Below are positions 22,827-31,404 of a DNA stretch of 47,491 nt, in pieces (positions within the stretch are counted from its first letter, which is position 1; the number at the start of each line of letters is the position of its first letter). This stretch comes from Gammaproteobacteria bacterium. Lineage in GTDB: Bacteria > Pseudomonadota > Gammaproteobacteria > Chromatiales > Chromatiaceae. The stretch covers positions 1 through 47,491 of the forward strand of contig SACH01000019.1 of NCBI GenBank assembly GCA_009928645.1. Reading direction: 5' to 3'. The position numbers were made by a program, and so were the translations under genes. Under the pieces are notes generated by a model that was not told where the DNA came from, ran no database searches, and saw only the letters and a list, made by a program, of their open reading frames with translations.

Positions 22827-23792
22827 TCAGTGTCCGGTGCGCTTGAGCCAGGCGGTAATGGCGGCGGGATCCAACTGGCGGAGGATATCTTCGGGGGCAT
22901 AGCGCTTGAGGACTTCCTCGGGATCTAAGCCGCGCAAACGCTCCTCGACATTCAGGCCGCGTAGGCGGTCCTCGATGTCCATCCGCGCCAACAGGGCATC
23001 GCGTTCGTCGGGGGTGAACTTGGGGGTCTCCTTGATAAGCAGGCGCAAGGTGTCGTGGCGAAAATCCTCGAGGGTGTAGGCCATGGCGGAGAGCTCCAAG
23101 TGGTGGATGGTTTCCAGATAATAGCGCAACAGGCGCGCGGTGGGGTCGCGGGGCTGGTAGTGCGTGAGACCGGCGCGGACGCGGGTCAGTTCGCTGGCGA
23201 AGAGTTCCCAGGGGGCGTTGCGGGGGTGGGCGGCGATGGCGTTGAGGACGATGAGCCGGATGGGGCGCTGGCCCCAGGTCAGGTCATGGACGCCGGGCCA
23301 GGCGGTGGGGCGGCGGGCGCTGGGGTGGAGCTGGCGCAGCAGGCGCTGGGGTGCGTGGGTGGCGACGGCGAAGAGGCGGAAGTCGGCGGCGGGGCGGAGG
23401 CGGGGGCTGGCCGGGAGGGGAGTGGCGTTGGGGTCGGGAGCGGCGGCGGGGGACAGGTCGCCGGGGGTGGGCGACGCCGGCTGGGAGACGAGTTTGCGAT
23501 AGGTGACGTAGTGGCCGATGAGTTCGTCCAGGGCCCAGGCGTTGAGGCTTTCCTGGCTGGATTTGTAGGTGAGGATGTTGTGGGCGCCGAGGGTGTCGAG
23601 GCCGTCGGGTAACTCCGCGAGGGCGCTGGGATCGGCGCTGGCGCCCTGGCCGCTCAGGCGCTCGATGATGAGGACGTCGAGGCGTTGGCTTTTGATGGCC
23701 AGTTCCAGCTCGAGTTCGACCCGCCAGGGGCGGCCGATGAAGAGGTCGGTCAGGGCGATGCCAAACAGGCGATGCCAGGGGGTGGGGGACAT
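22827..23792 (-). CDS. Rpn-like nuclease-fold protein with C-terminal leucine/glutamate repeats
   Basis: This 321-residue protein belongs to an uncharacterised family I recognise from cyanobacteria and Chromatiales. The N-terminus WHRLFGIALTDLFIG...VELELELAIKSQRLDVLIIE, followed by HNILTYKSSQESLNAWALDE and LIGHYVTYRK, has the order of acidic and Lys/Gln residues expected of a PD-(D/E)XK core. A Pro/Ala-rich insert lies at about 105-130. The C-terminus holds short degenerate repeats (IEDRLRGL, VEERLRGL, PEEVLKRY, PEDILRQL). No enzymatic activity is established for the family. It sits upstream of the decayed Rpn tail, and the two could have come in together. Confidence 0.7.
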   Translation of the reverse strand: MSPTPWHRLFGIALTDLFIGRPWRVELELELAIKSQRLDVLIIERLSGQGASADPSALAELPDGLDTLGAHNILTYKSSQESLNAWALDELIGHYVTYRKLVSQPASPTPGDLSPAAAPDPNATPLPASPRLRPAADFRLFAVATHAPQRLLRQLHPSARRPTAWPGVHDLTWGQRPIRLIVLNAIAAHPRNAPWELFASELTRVRAGLTHYQPRDPTARLLRYYLETIHHLELSAMAYTLEDFRHDTLRLLIKETPKFTPDERDALLARMDIEDRLRGLNVEERLRGLDPEEVLKRYAPEDILRQLDPAAITAWLKRTGH

Positions 23793-24281
23793 GGGCGTCG
23801 GGGGGAGCCGGGGCGGGGATGGGGTGTCTAGGGTAGCAAACCGCTGTCGTAAACGTGGCCACCTGCCTTGGCCCTATCTGGCCGGTGTGATCGCGGAGCG
23901 CCGCGCGGGTCGTGCGGCCGCTCCGCTGCCAGCTCCACTGGCGGGGCTCTGAACGGTAACCCCCGACCTGCTGCTGTCCTGTGATCCTAAACCCCCTCTC
24001 GCCGCTGATCCTCACCGCCCGCGAACGGCTCCGGTTTGTAGCGGCCATTCGCCCAGGATCCTGTCGCGTTCGTCCGTGGGCGTAGGATAGCCGTGTTGGA
24101 GTCCTGTTGCGCGGCGCTCAACTCCCGAGCGATGCCTGATTTTACTACCAAAAAATGGGTTCGTTTCGCAAAATGCCCTTTTTGCAACCGCCGAAGGCTG
24201 TGGGCAGGCGGCGGGCCGGACCAAATGACGATCCAGGCCGCACGGCTTCCTGGAGACCTCGCAAATTCCGGTAACGGTACC
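23793..24281. other. Intergenic stretch with a Uma2 micro-fragment
   Basis: No gene was recognised in about 490 bp. At 23961-23987 a 27-base segment matches 22062-22088 of the Uma2 gene at 25 of 27 positions and still reads PDLLLSCDP. The segment at about 24158-24172 holds TGGGTTCGTTTCG, whose reverse complement recurs at about 37236-37248. The stretch looks like gene debris between the accessory genes and the pilus-linked subtilase. Confidence 0.45.
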
Positions 24282-26528
24282 TCAATCGTTATCGGTAACG
24301 CTGACCGTTACCCGGCTGATCGCGCCCAGGGTGGCGCCTTTGGGGGAACTAAGCGTCACGTAAAAGGCTTCCGTGGCCTCCTTGGTCGTGTTGTTGACGA
24401 TGGAAATCGTGATGGCCTTGGGGTTGGCATCCCCCGCGGCCCAGCTCAGGGTGCCGCTCTTGCTGACATAATCGCTGCCGCTCCTGGCCGAGCCATTGCT
24501 GGTGGCATATCGGATGCTGGCGCTAGCGCTGGTGCTGCCCAGACGCTGCACCCAGAGCGTCACCGTGCCCGCGCCCTCGTTGACCTGTGCCGTGGCACTG
24601 GTGAAGGCCAGATTCTTATCGCCGCTGTCCTTGATCGTCACCGTGGCGGCGGCGGGGGAACCCAAGCTCCAGCCAGAAGAGGGGCTGCTCAAGGCCACCT
24701 TAAAGGTCTCGTCCACCTCGTACAGGGTATCGTTGGTGATGCTGATGCTGATGTTCTGGGTGGTGACGCCCGCCGCGAAGCTCAGGGTCCCGCTCTTGGC
24801 GGTGTAATCCTGGCCCGCCACCGCGCTGCCATTGCTGGTGGCGTACTTCACGGACGCGGAACCGCTACCGCTGGACCGGGTAACGGGGATGGTCAAGGTC
24901 GTGGTGCCCTCGGTCACCGTCGCCGTAGCGGCTTTAAACTGGAAGGTCGGCGTGACGGGAGGCGGCGGCGCCACGGCTAGCAACTGATTCAAGGCGGCCT
25001 GGCAGTCGATGCGCGGCTTGACGATGCTAGTGAGGCGATAGTCGGCGATGGGCTTACCCGTGCTCTTCAGCGCCGCCTCAATGGCATCCACCGTGGCCTC
25101 CGGCTTCGCGGCCTTCAGCAGGGCCCAGCAGCCGGCGGCATGGGGGGTGGCCATGGAAGTCCCATGGTAGGTGGCATAGGTGTTGGTCGGCACCGAGGCA
25201 TCGATCGCGGAGCCCGGCGCCAGCAGATCCAGGAAACTCGCCGTGTTGGAATAACAGGCGACCTTGTCCATGGCGGACGACGAACCATCACAGGTCCAGC
25301 CGCTGGTGTCCCAGGTCGCCCCCACGCTCACCGCCGAGGAGATACAGGCCGGCGCGCTGATGGCATTGGTCTTGCCCTCGTTGCCCGACGCGATAAGGGT
25401 GGCGATGCCCCTGGACTTCAGATTGTCAATCAATGCCTTGGTGGAAGAGTTTTCGCTGTTGCACGTGCTTTCGCTGCTATAGGCACCCCCTCCCAGACTC
25501 ATATTCACCGCCGCGATCTTGACGCCGTCATCATGCAGATCGATGACCTGCTGCAAACCGCGGTTGATGTCGCTAAACCAGGCAAAGGAATCCCGGTAGT
25601 AGGCATCCCAGGTAAACACCTGCATGGGGATCAGGTTGCCACCCTTGGCGACGCCGTCAAAGGTCTGGTCGCCGCCCCGGCCGATGGCGATACCGGCCAC
25701 ATGGGTGCCGTGATCGCAGGCCCAGTTGCCATAGGTGGCATCGTTACAATAGGAGGCGGAGCCACTGGCGGTGGAGGAGGTGACGCCACCGGGACACATG
25801 GAGTATTCACCCGCCCCGGGATTGTGCGTGGAGTAACAGGCCTCGGCAACCACGGTTCCCTGGAGGAAGGGGTGGGAGGTCTGAACACCGTTGTCCAGCA
25901 CCGCCACCGCCCAGCCCTTCCCCACGTAGCCGGCACTCCAGGCATCATCGGCCTGGATGAGCGGGACGCTCTGGGCCAGAGAGACCCAGGCCTGACGGTC
26001 CTCCTGAATGTCCGTCACCTCCGGCATGGCGGCCAGGGCTTCGAGTTGGTCGGCATCCACCTCCATGGCCATGAACGGCACCGTATTTAGCCGCTGGATC
26101 CGTGCCGCGTCACGCCGCGGCAAAGCCTTTTCGATACTGGACTGGACGGCGCCGATCTCCTGGCGCTGACGCTGCCGGGTGGACCTGTCCTGAAATCCTT
26201 CCGGGGCAAAGGCCGCGCGCACGCCGACAATGACACGGATCTTGTCCGTCCCAGCGGCCTGGCGGCGCAGATGGGTCAGGTTAGCCGCCACCTCCGGGTT
26301 GACGCTCTTCCCCAAGGGGACATCCACGGAGTTGCCAAGCAGACGACGCGTACGTGGAGCGTAGGCATCCGCGGAACGCCAAGCTTCCGATTCCAGTGAA
26401 AACTCACTGCCTTGGTCTGTGGAAGCCGCCAGCGATGACGCGGAACTCACCAGCCCCACAAGCAGGAGGGTACTGGCAGCAATGAGCAATGGAACGGGGT
26501 GTGAGCGGGGTTTGAATGATATTGACAT
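24282..26528 (-). CDS. Secreted subtilisin-like (S8) protease with two Calx-beta domains, copy 1
   Basis: This is a 748-residue exported protease. It has a signal peptide (about 1-35, with hydrophobic LLIAASTLLLVGLVSSASSLA), then an I9-like propeptide (IRVIVGVRAAFAPEG ... VDADQLEALAAMPEVTDIQED). The S8 catalytic domain has D212 (AVLDNGVQTSHP), H273 (CDHGTHVAG), oxyanion N383 (ASGNEG) and S458 (HGTSMATPHAAG), with several Cys pairs likely forming disulfides. After a PPPP linker come two Calx-beta repeats (about 530-635 and 640-748), calcium-binding beta sandwiches. I start at ATG 26528 because GGAG lies seven bases upstream; an ATG at 26549 would add seven residues. It lies 140 bp downstream of the pilV-like gene, where pilY1 is found in other species. 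It is a close paralogue of the gene at 31405-33594. Confidence 0.9.
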   Translation of the reverse strand: MSISFKPRSHPVPLLIAASTLLLVGLVSSASSLAASTDQGSEFSLESEAWRSADAYAPRTRRLLGNSVDVPLGKSVNPEVAANLTHLRRQAAGTDKIRVIVGVRAAFAPEGFQDRSTRQRQRQEIGAVQSSIEKALPRRDAARIQRLNTVPFMAMEVDADQLEALAAMPEVTDIQEDRQAWVSLAQSVPLIQADDAWSAGYVGKGWAVAVLDNGVQTSHPFLQGTVVAEACYSTHNPGAGEYSMCPGGVTSSTASGSASYCNDATYGNWACDHGTHVAGIAIGRGGDQTFDGVAKGGNLIPMQVFTWDAYYRDSFAWFSDINRGLQQVIDLHDDGVKIAAVNMSLGGGAYSSESTCNSENSSTKALIDNLKSRGIATLIASGNEGKTNAISAPACISSAVSVGATWDTSGWTCDGSSSAMDKVACYSNTASFLDLLAPGSAIDASVPTNTYATYHGTSMATPHAAGCWALLKAAKPEATVDAIEAALKSTGKPIADYRLTSIVKPRIDCQAALNQLLAVAPPPPVTPTFQFKAATATVTEGTTTLTIPVTRSSGSGSASVKYATSNGSAVAGQDYTAKSGTLSFAAGVTTQNISISITNDTLYEVDETFKVALSSPSSGWSLGSPAAATVTIKDSGDKNLAFTSATAQVNEGAGTVTLWVQRLGSTSASASIRYATSNGSARSGSDYVSKSGTLSWAAGDANPKAITISIVNNTTKEATEAFYVTLSSPKGATLGAISRVTVSVTDND

Positions 26529-26668
26529 CGGAGTACTCCGGCACGTCATGCCTTCTCAGATGGTGAACTTGTACCAACCATCAAATATACGATAAGGGGT
26601 TTCAAACCGGTCAAAGGGCGTAAGCAAGCCCGCCAACAGACCGGCACGCAGGGTTCTAGCAAGCAGCG

Positions 26669-28336
26669 TTAGGGTGTCAGCGTTGCGCTCAAGGCGAAGG
26701 ACATCACATCCTTGGGGACACTGGTGAAGGTAATACATTCTCCTTCACAGCCGACACCAGCGGTCCCGCCAAGCGTCACGATCTTGTCGGAGGGTAATAC
26801 ATTGCTCGTGGTAACCCCACTCACCTGGCCGGCTGGAGTTACCCCATCCGCCTGAGTGTAGCTGATATTTCCAGACCAATAGTCACCAGACCAGCCAATC
26901 CAATCGATCCGACAGTTGTAGACAAAGGGTGATGCCGTTTGGGTTGGAGGCAAGCAGAGGCCACCCTCAACTTTGACCAATGGCGCCGTGGTGGCCGTCG
27001 TGGTAATCGTCATCGCAAAATTCGTCGTGCTGGTGATAAATCCACTTTCGAAGGGACAAGTCGAGCTTAGACAGAACAGCAGTCCCGCGTTTCCACCCTG
27101 GGTACCACTGATGGTGGTAAACGGATTGCTACCCAGGCTCGGGGCACTTTCCTTGGTGGCGCAATCGGTATTAGTGGGCTGCCCCGTGATTGTCGTCAGG
27201 AGAAAATGATGCTGGATCCCCGTCGCTGAGGAACCATAACTGACCGGCGTATATACCGAGCCATCGAGCCCGATACCCGTGGACTTACAAGCCGAACTGG
27301 TGGGGGTTGTGGTACAGGCAGAGGTATAACCGCGATAGTTGCGTAAGGCACTCAAAATGGGATGCCGGGACACGGTAGAAGTGTCCGACTGTAAAACATT
27401 TGGATCGCCGAGGCAGACGCGATCACCACCATCAAACCGGACAACGGCGATATTGCCCCACCAGCCAGCCCCCATGTAGCAGATGTAGTAGAAATAAGAA
27501 AAGGCTGTGGTTCCAGACGAAGGATAGAGAGGAAGGGTATTGGCGCCACCGGGGAGATATTGCAGGCAGACGGAGCCCAATGAACCCAGGACGCGGACAT
27601 TGGTATTGACGAGGGCCATATCAATCTGGCTTGTCGCCTTCTTGGCGATTTTCGAGCCCCAGGTAATGTATACCTTGCCGGAAATGGTACTAAAGCCCGA
27701 GCCATCGTCCACCCGCAGCAGGACCCGGCCCGTGGCGGTCTCTATTAATTCAGTCGTACCACCGTGCTGATAGATACTGGTACCATCGTTGGGGTTCGAG
27801 ACAGCCCCAGCAGGTGGTGCGTTAGGGGTATATTTGACCTCACCGCTTTCCTTCCCCTTGCCACCCGGCGTCTCCGGCATGCCGGCGCCAACGCCGCCCT
27901 GTCCGCTGCCAATGTTCCCTGAGGTGTTCAGGTCGGTCCAGGATAGCAGGCTGCTGAGTTCAACCTTCCGCTCCCCGGTACCGCCACAGGTATCGCCCCA
28001 GGACACGCATACCGTCACCCGGTCCAGGTCAAGGCCCGTCAGGCCTGCGCTGGTAATGGTCCAGGAGCGGGAAAACGTTGCGTTAACCCCCGTGATGGTT
28101 TCGGGTGAGGTACTTGAAACCGGTTTCGTGGCTGGGGGTTGCTGGGCACGGATTTCCTCAAGCTTACCCTCGGCCAGTTGGGTTGCCTCCGCGCGGGCCT
28201 TGCCGATCGCTGTACCCGCGAGCATCACGGAATTGAGCCTGACAATGCCAAACAAGCCGATTCCAATGACCACGATGGCAATCATGGCATCCATCAAGAC
28301 AAATCCCTTGCCGCGGCAAGTAAGGTTGGCGTTCAT
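26669..28336 (-). CDS. Very long PilV-like prepilin with large Cys-rich C-terminal region
   Basis: The protein has 555 residues. The N-terminus MNANLTCRGKG|FVLMDAMIAIVVIGIGLFGIV is a class III signal and pilin helix, followed by ARAEATQLAEGKLEEIRAQ as in PilV minor pilins. Position +5 is Asp, not the near-universal Glu. PilV proteins are usually under 200 residues; here about 400 more follow, rich in Ser, Thr, Gly, Trp and Cys, with no motif I know. An early Pro/Gly-rich hinge (GSGQGGVGAGMPETPGGKG) separates the parts. It would be cleaved by PilD and added to the pilus, probably near the tip, where the large domain could bind or hold a partner. It lies between pilX (28-bp gap) and the subtilase. 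Confidence 0.75.
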   Translation of the reverse strand: MNANLTCRGKGFVLMDAMIAIVVIGIGLFGIVRLNSVMLAGTAIGKARAEATQLAEGKLEEIRAQQPPATKPVSSTSPETITGVNATFSRSWTITSAGLTGLDLDRVTVCVSWGDTCGGTGERKVELSSLLSWTDLNTSGNIGSGQGGVGAGMPETPGGKGKESGEVKYTPNAPPAGAVSNPNDGTSIYQHGGTTELIETATGRVLLRVDDGSGFSTISGKVYITWGSKIAKKATSQIDMALVNTNVRVLGSLGSVCLQYLPGGANTLPLYPSSGTTAFSYFYYICYMGAGWWGNIAVVRFDGGDRVCLGDPNVLQSDTSTVSRHPILSALRNYRGYTSACTTTPTSSACKSTGIGLDGSVYTPVSYGSSATGIQHHFLLTTITGQPTNTDCATKESAPSLGSNPFTTISGTQGGNAGLLFCLSSTCPFESGFITSTTNFAMTITTTATTAPLVKVEGGLCLPPTQTASPFVYNCRIDWIGWSGDYWSGNISYTQADGVTPAGQVSGVTTSNVLPSDKIVTLGGTAGVGCEGECITFTSVPKDVMSFALSATLTP

Positions 28337-28364
28337 TGAATTAGGCCCTGGCGATGGTTACTGT

Positions 28365-29621
28365 TCACAGCCAATCCCGCCAGGATCCGGACAACATCCC
28401 TGGCTTGCCGAGTTTTTGTAACTTATTACTACCGTCATTGTTTGCGAAGGGGTCGTAAATAACATCCAAACTTCCCGTACCTCCTACTGCCCCTTCGACC
28501 GAGACGTTGCCATACACGGTTACGTTACCTTGAACACCCATGCTGCCCATAACGTAAACCACGCCGTACACGGTTGTGTTACCGCCCTGATTCCAATTGC
28601 CCTCGATGATCAAGACAACCGGATTATCGGTGTTGCCAATCGTGCCATTGGGCAGTGATACGCTGGCAGTCGATCCCGTGATGACGATGGCTTCGCCCCC
28701 GGGGGTAGCCAGACTGCTGGCTTGTGCCGCAGTGATGACGCGGGTGGCGACCTCATCCCGATAGGTCTCAAAATCATGCCCAAAATAATTGCGGAACATA
28801 TCCTCGTCTGACAAATTTTTTAACGTCAGATCCTGGTCGATAACATCCGGACCCTTCGCGGTTTTGTCTGTCACACAGATATAGGAAGCGTTAGCCTTGC
28901 ATGAAGTAGGAATATCCGAGGGCGGTGATTCGGTCATCTCGGGCTGCGGAATATTCGGATTGCGAATAAAGGTTTTACCCGCATTGCCAATGCTCTCCGT
29001 CGGGCCACCCGTCCAGATGGTCAAATTATTGAAATAATTGGTCACCGTGGCGCTCCCCTGGACATTGAGGGTGCCTTTACTGATCAATGGATTGTCGGGT
29101 GAGTCCGTCATGGTCGTGGCGCGGGAGAAACTGACTACAACCGGTTGCAAGGCAATACCATCGTCACTTCTGCCACAGGCAAGCACGAGCGGCAGCCCAA
29201 ATTTATCTGTTGTCGTAAAGCCACTGGCACAGGATGAACGTGAGGTTGCGACCTCACAGGCGTCCACCCCTGGATAAGGATCTGGCGGAGAATCAGGACT
29301 GGGATCGCAATAATAGACCTGATAACTGGCCCCAGTGGGTAGCGTGAGGGATGTGATGGCATCGGCCTGACTGGTTGGGCTGACGCGATCGATTCCCCCC
29401 GCCTTCATATAGGCCATGGCATGGCTGATTCCCGCCTGCCCCGCCTGCAGGGCCTGTCGAATACGGATCTCATTGCCAGAGATACGCTGTTCCATCAGGG
29501 TCGTCCTAGAGACCGCGATGAGCACCAAGGCGGCAATGAATAGCAGCAATACCCCCACTGGTAACGCAGCGGCACCCCGTTGCGGGAGTTTCCGTCCAAA
29601 ATCGCGCGGATAATGTTGCAT
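28365..29621 (-). CDS. pilX: PilX-like minor pilin with C-terminal beta-solenoid-like domain
   Basis: The protein has 418 residues. The N-terminus QRGAAALPVGVLLLFIAALVLIAVSRTTLMEQRISGNE is the PilX pattern: a Gly followed by a hydrophobic helix without Glu+5, then the T-x-x-x-E-x-x-x-x-G-N motif. The second half carries short beta repeats (NWNQGGNTTVYGVVYVMGSM, GNVTVYGNVSVEG) ending in LDVIYDP, as in long PilX-type proteins of other gammaproteobacteria. I start at ATG 29621, preceded by TTGGAG six bases upstream; the TTG at 29633 lies inside that ribosome site. It follows pilW by 14 bp. PilX normally joins PilV, PilW and PilE in the priming complex at the pilus tip. Confidence 0.85.
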   Translation of the reverse strand: MQHYPRDFGRKLPQRGAAALPVGVLLLFIAALVLIAVSRTTLMEQRISGNEIRIRQALQAGQAGISHAMAYMKAGGIDRVSPTSQADAITSLTLPTGASYQVYYCDPSPDSPPDPYPGVDACEVATSRSSCASGFTTTDKFGLPLVLACGRSDDGIALQPVVVSFSRATTMTDSPDNPLISKGTLNVQGSATVTNYFNNLTIWTGGPTESIGNAGKTFIRNPNIPQPEMTESPPSDIPTSCKANASYICVTDKTAKGPDVIDQDLTLKNLSDEDMFRNYFGHDFETYRDEVATRVITAAQASSLATPGGEAIVITGSTASVSLPNGTIGNTDNPVVLIIEGNWNQGGNTTVYGVVYVMGSMGVQGNVTVYGNVSVEGAVGGTGSLDVIYDPFANNDGSNKLQKLGKPGMLSGSWRDWL

Positions 29622-29635
29622 GATTGTCTCCAACC

Positions 29636-30400
29636 TCAGGGGGCGGGGACGTTGAAAACCCGATCATTAGGCAGGAGGACCGCCTGTTCCAGGACCATCC
29701 TAAATTCCGATCGATCTTTGAGCCTGCCGACCAGGCGGATCATGATTTGCCGCTTTTCCAGCAGACGATCATTCGTAGTCGCTGAGTAGTTAGCTACCCC
29801 AGGATCGCACGCTGGCAGGGTGCTAGCGGTGGCAATCACCCAGGACTGTCCACCATTGGTCAGGTTCAGGCATCGGGAACCGAGCGTACCGAAGGTCAGG
29901 GCCTCGATCACCACATTGTTCTCATCCGTGAGCCTTTCCCACCCGGTGGTCAATAGGCCGCTTGTCTGGCACTGGCTTAGCTGGGTACTGTCGATATTGC
30001 ATTGCAGGGTCTTGATGGACTTGTCATCAAACCGGTAGCCAAAGACCGTACCCTCGGTGGAACCCAGAAAACTACCGTTGTAAGCAAACTCGACGGCCTT
30101 GCCGCCATCCAGGATATTGATATCGGTCATCAGGGAACCGAATCGCCGGGTAAAAGGGTTGTCTCCATTCCCGCGATCTGCGGAAGTGGCGGTCCAGGAA
30201 CCAGCCCGCCGGATGTCCCTCACCATCATATCCATGGCCGCCCGCAATTCCGCGTTGAGCTTGGCGGAAGCAAGTACCTCGCTGGCACTCCGAGCCACGC
30301 TGATGTAGGTAGCCAGAACCGCGGCAAGCACAATCAGTCCCACCGCGGAGCCCACCATCAACTCAACCAGGGTTACCCCGCCCTGCTTGTTACTCATCAT
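29636..30400 (-). CDS. pilW: Minor pilin PilW
   Basis: The protein has about 254 residues. MMSNKQGG|VTLVELMVGSAVGLIVLAAVLATYISVARS is a class III prepilin leader with Glu at +5 and Val at +1. The following segment LNAELRAAMDMMVRDIRRAG is the PilW signature. The GTG at 30409 is also in frame, but I prefer ATG 30400 (or 30397), just after the fimT stop at 30403. Both give the same mature protein. PilW is a core minor pilin of the tip complex, and the tight spacing to fimT and pilX shows one operon. Confidence 0.9.
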   Translation of the reverse strand: MMSNKQGGVTLVELMVGSAVGLIVLAAVLATYISVARSASEVLASAKLNAELRAAMDMMVRDIRRAGSWTATSADRGNGDNPFTRRFGSLMTDINILDGGKAVEFAYNGSFLGSTEGTVFGYRFDDKSIKTLQCNIDSTQLSQCQTSGLLTTGWERLTDENNVVIEALTFGTLGSRCLNLTNGGQSWVIATASTLPACDPGVANYSATTNDRLLEKRQIMIRLVGRLKDRSEFRMVLEQAVLLPNDRVFNVPAP

Positions 30401-30402
30401 TT

Positions 30403-30879
30403 TCAGCACGAGGGGTACCCTCCCACTTTCTTCGTGGCGGGAGAACAGATACGCACCCGGCCAAACCGGCTGACAATGACCCGCATCTCCAGTCCACTGG
30501 GCGAGGTGAGTGTCAGGGTTCCCCCCGTGGGCGAGGGAGTTCCGCGCACCCGGTCGAAGACCATGGGCAAGTCAGTGGTTGCCAGGCTGATGGCTGGGAA
30601 AAGGGACATGCAGGTAGACGTCAGAACCACAGCCGGGGAGGCGGATGCATCCGTAACCGTCAAACAACCATCCGCGACATTGACCGTCAGGGAACGGGAG
30701 CGCTTGACGGTCTCGGAACGAGCGAATTGCAAGTCAGCGTACAAGGCTTCAGTGGCATTGATCAGCCGCCTTTTTTCCGCGAGATCCTGGAAGCTTGGGA
30801 ACGCGATGGTCGCCAGGATGGCCAGAACCGTGATGGTGACCAGCAGTTCGATGAGCGTAAAGCCCTTCGATCGGTTCAT
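30403..30879 (-). CDS. fimT: GspH/FimT-family minor pilin
   Basis: The protein has 158 residues. MNRSKG|FTLIELLVTITVLAILATIAFPSFQDLAEKRRL is a canonical prepilin N-terminus with Glu+5. The segment ATEALYADLQFARSETVKRS and the later GRVRICSP are the GspH/FimT pattern. In some species FimT-like pilins bind DNA for uptake; the basic residues seen here are compatible with this but do not prove it. It lies 24 bp after pilE. Confidence 0.9.
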   Translation of the reverse strand: MNRSKGFTLIELLVTITVLAILATIAFPSFQDLAEKRRLINATEALYADLQFARSETVKRSRSLTVNVADGCLTVTDASASPAVVLTSTCMSLFPAISLATTDLPMVFDRVRGTPSPTGGTLTLTSPSGLEMRVIVSRFGRVRICSPATKKVGGYPSC

Positions 30880-30903
30880 GATTCCCGTCCTGACAACTGC
30901 CCG

Positions 30904-31296
30904 TTATTTCTTCCAGCAACTATCAGGCGTCTTGGCGCTGGCCTGATTCACGGCCATGGAGGTGCAGCCAGTATCACTGGCCTGACTGGTCCCGGACTTG
31001 GCCGTGGCGGTGATGGTATAGGCGCTAGCCGTGTTGCCAGAAATGGCAAAGGTATAGTAGTCCGATGGGAAGGAACCCAAATCCGTCAAACTTCCATAGC
31101 TGACATGATTGACCCGATATTTCTCCTGCTGCAATTGAATATCCAGCATGACGCCTTGAGCATCGATACGCCGAGCCTTGCGGATATAGTCCTGATAGGA
31201 GGGATAGGCAATCGCCGCCAGGATGCCGATGACGGCGACCACGATCATCAGTTCGATCAGCGTGAATCCTCGGCGGTGGGAAGGATGAATAGCCAT
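30904..31296 (-). CDS. pilE: Minor pilin PilE
   Basis: The protein has 130 residues. [43 protein letters not shown] is a ten-residue leader and standard pilin helix with Glu+5. The next part, [21 protein letters not shown] with Y-x-x-L near it, matches the PilE minor pilin rather than a major pilin. Two Cys (TGC and DSCW) near the C-terminus likely form the D-loop disulfide. It is the first pilin gene of the operon, 108 bp after the upstream subtilase. Confidence 0.9.
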   Translation of the reverse strand: MAIHPSHRRGFTLIELMIVVAVIGILAAIAYPSYQDYIRKARRIDAQGVMLDIQLQQEKYRVNHVSYGSLTDLGSFPSDYYTFAISGNTASAYTITATAKSGTSQASDTGCTSMAVNQASAKTPDSCWKK

Positions 31297-31348
31297 GAGG
31301 GACCTGCCTGCCGATGGGGAAGAATCTCAAGACACCGACCAAGCTTGC

Positions 31349-31379
31349 CTGGGATGCCAGTACCAAGCCGGCATCCCAG
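31349..31379 (-). promoter_or_regulatory. Perfect hairpin between subtilase copy 2 and pilE
   Basis: Arms CTGGGATGCC (31349-31358) and GGCATCCCAG (31370-31379) pair perfectly over 10 bp with an 11-base loop. It lies 25 bp after the subtilase stop. There is no U tract, so it may be a partial stop, an mRNA-stabilising or processing hairpin that sets different levels for the protease and pilin messages. Confidence 0.45.
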
Positions 31380-31404
31380 TGCGCATCATGACCTGGCCGC
31401 TATC

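Noticed and set aside
24640..24960. Calx-beta region as a tandem DNA repeat or CRISPR-like array
   Set aside because: The repetition is two protein domains of about 105 residues that differ in sequence; there are no short identical repeats with unique spacers.
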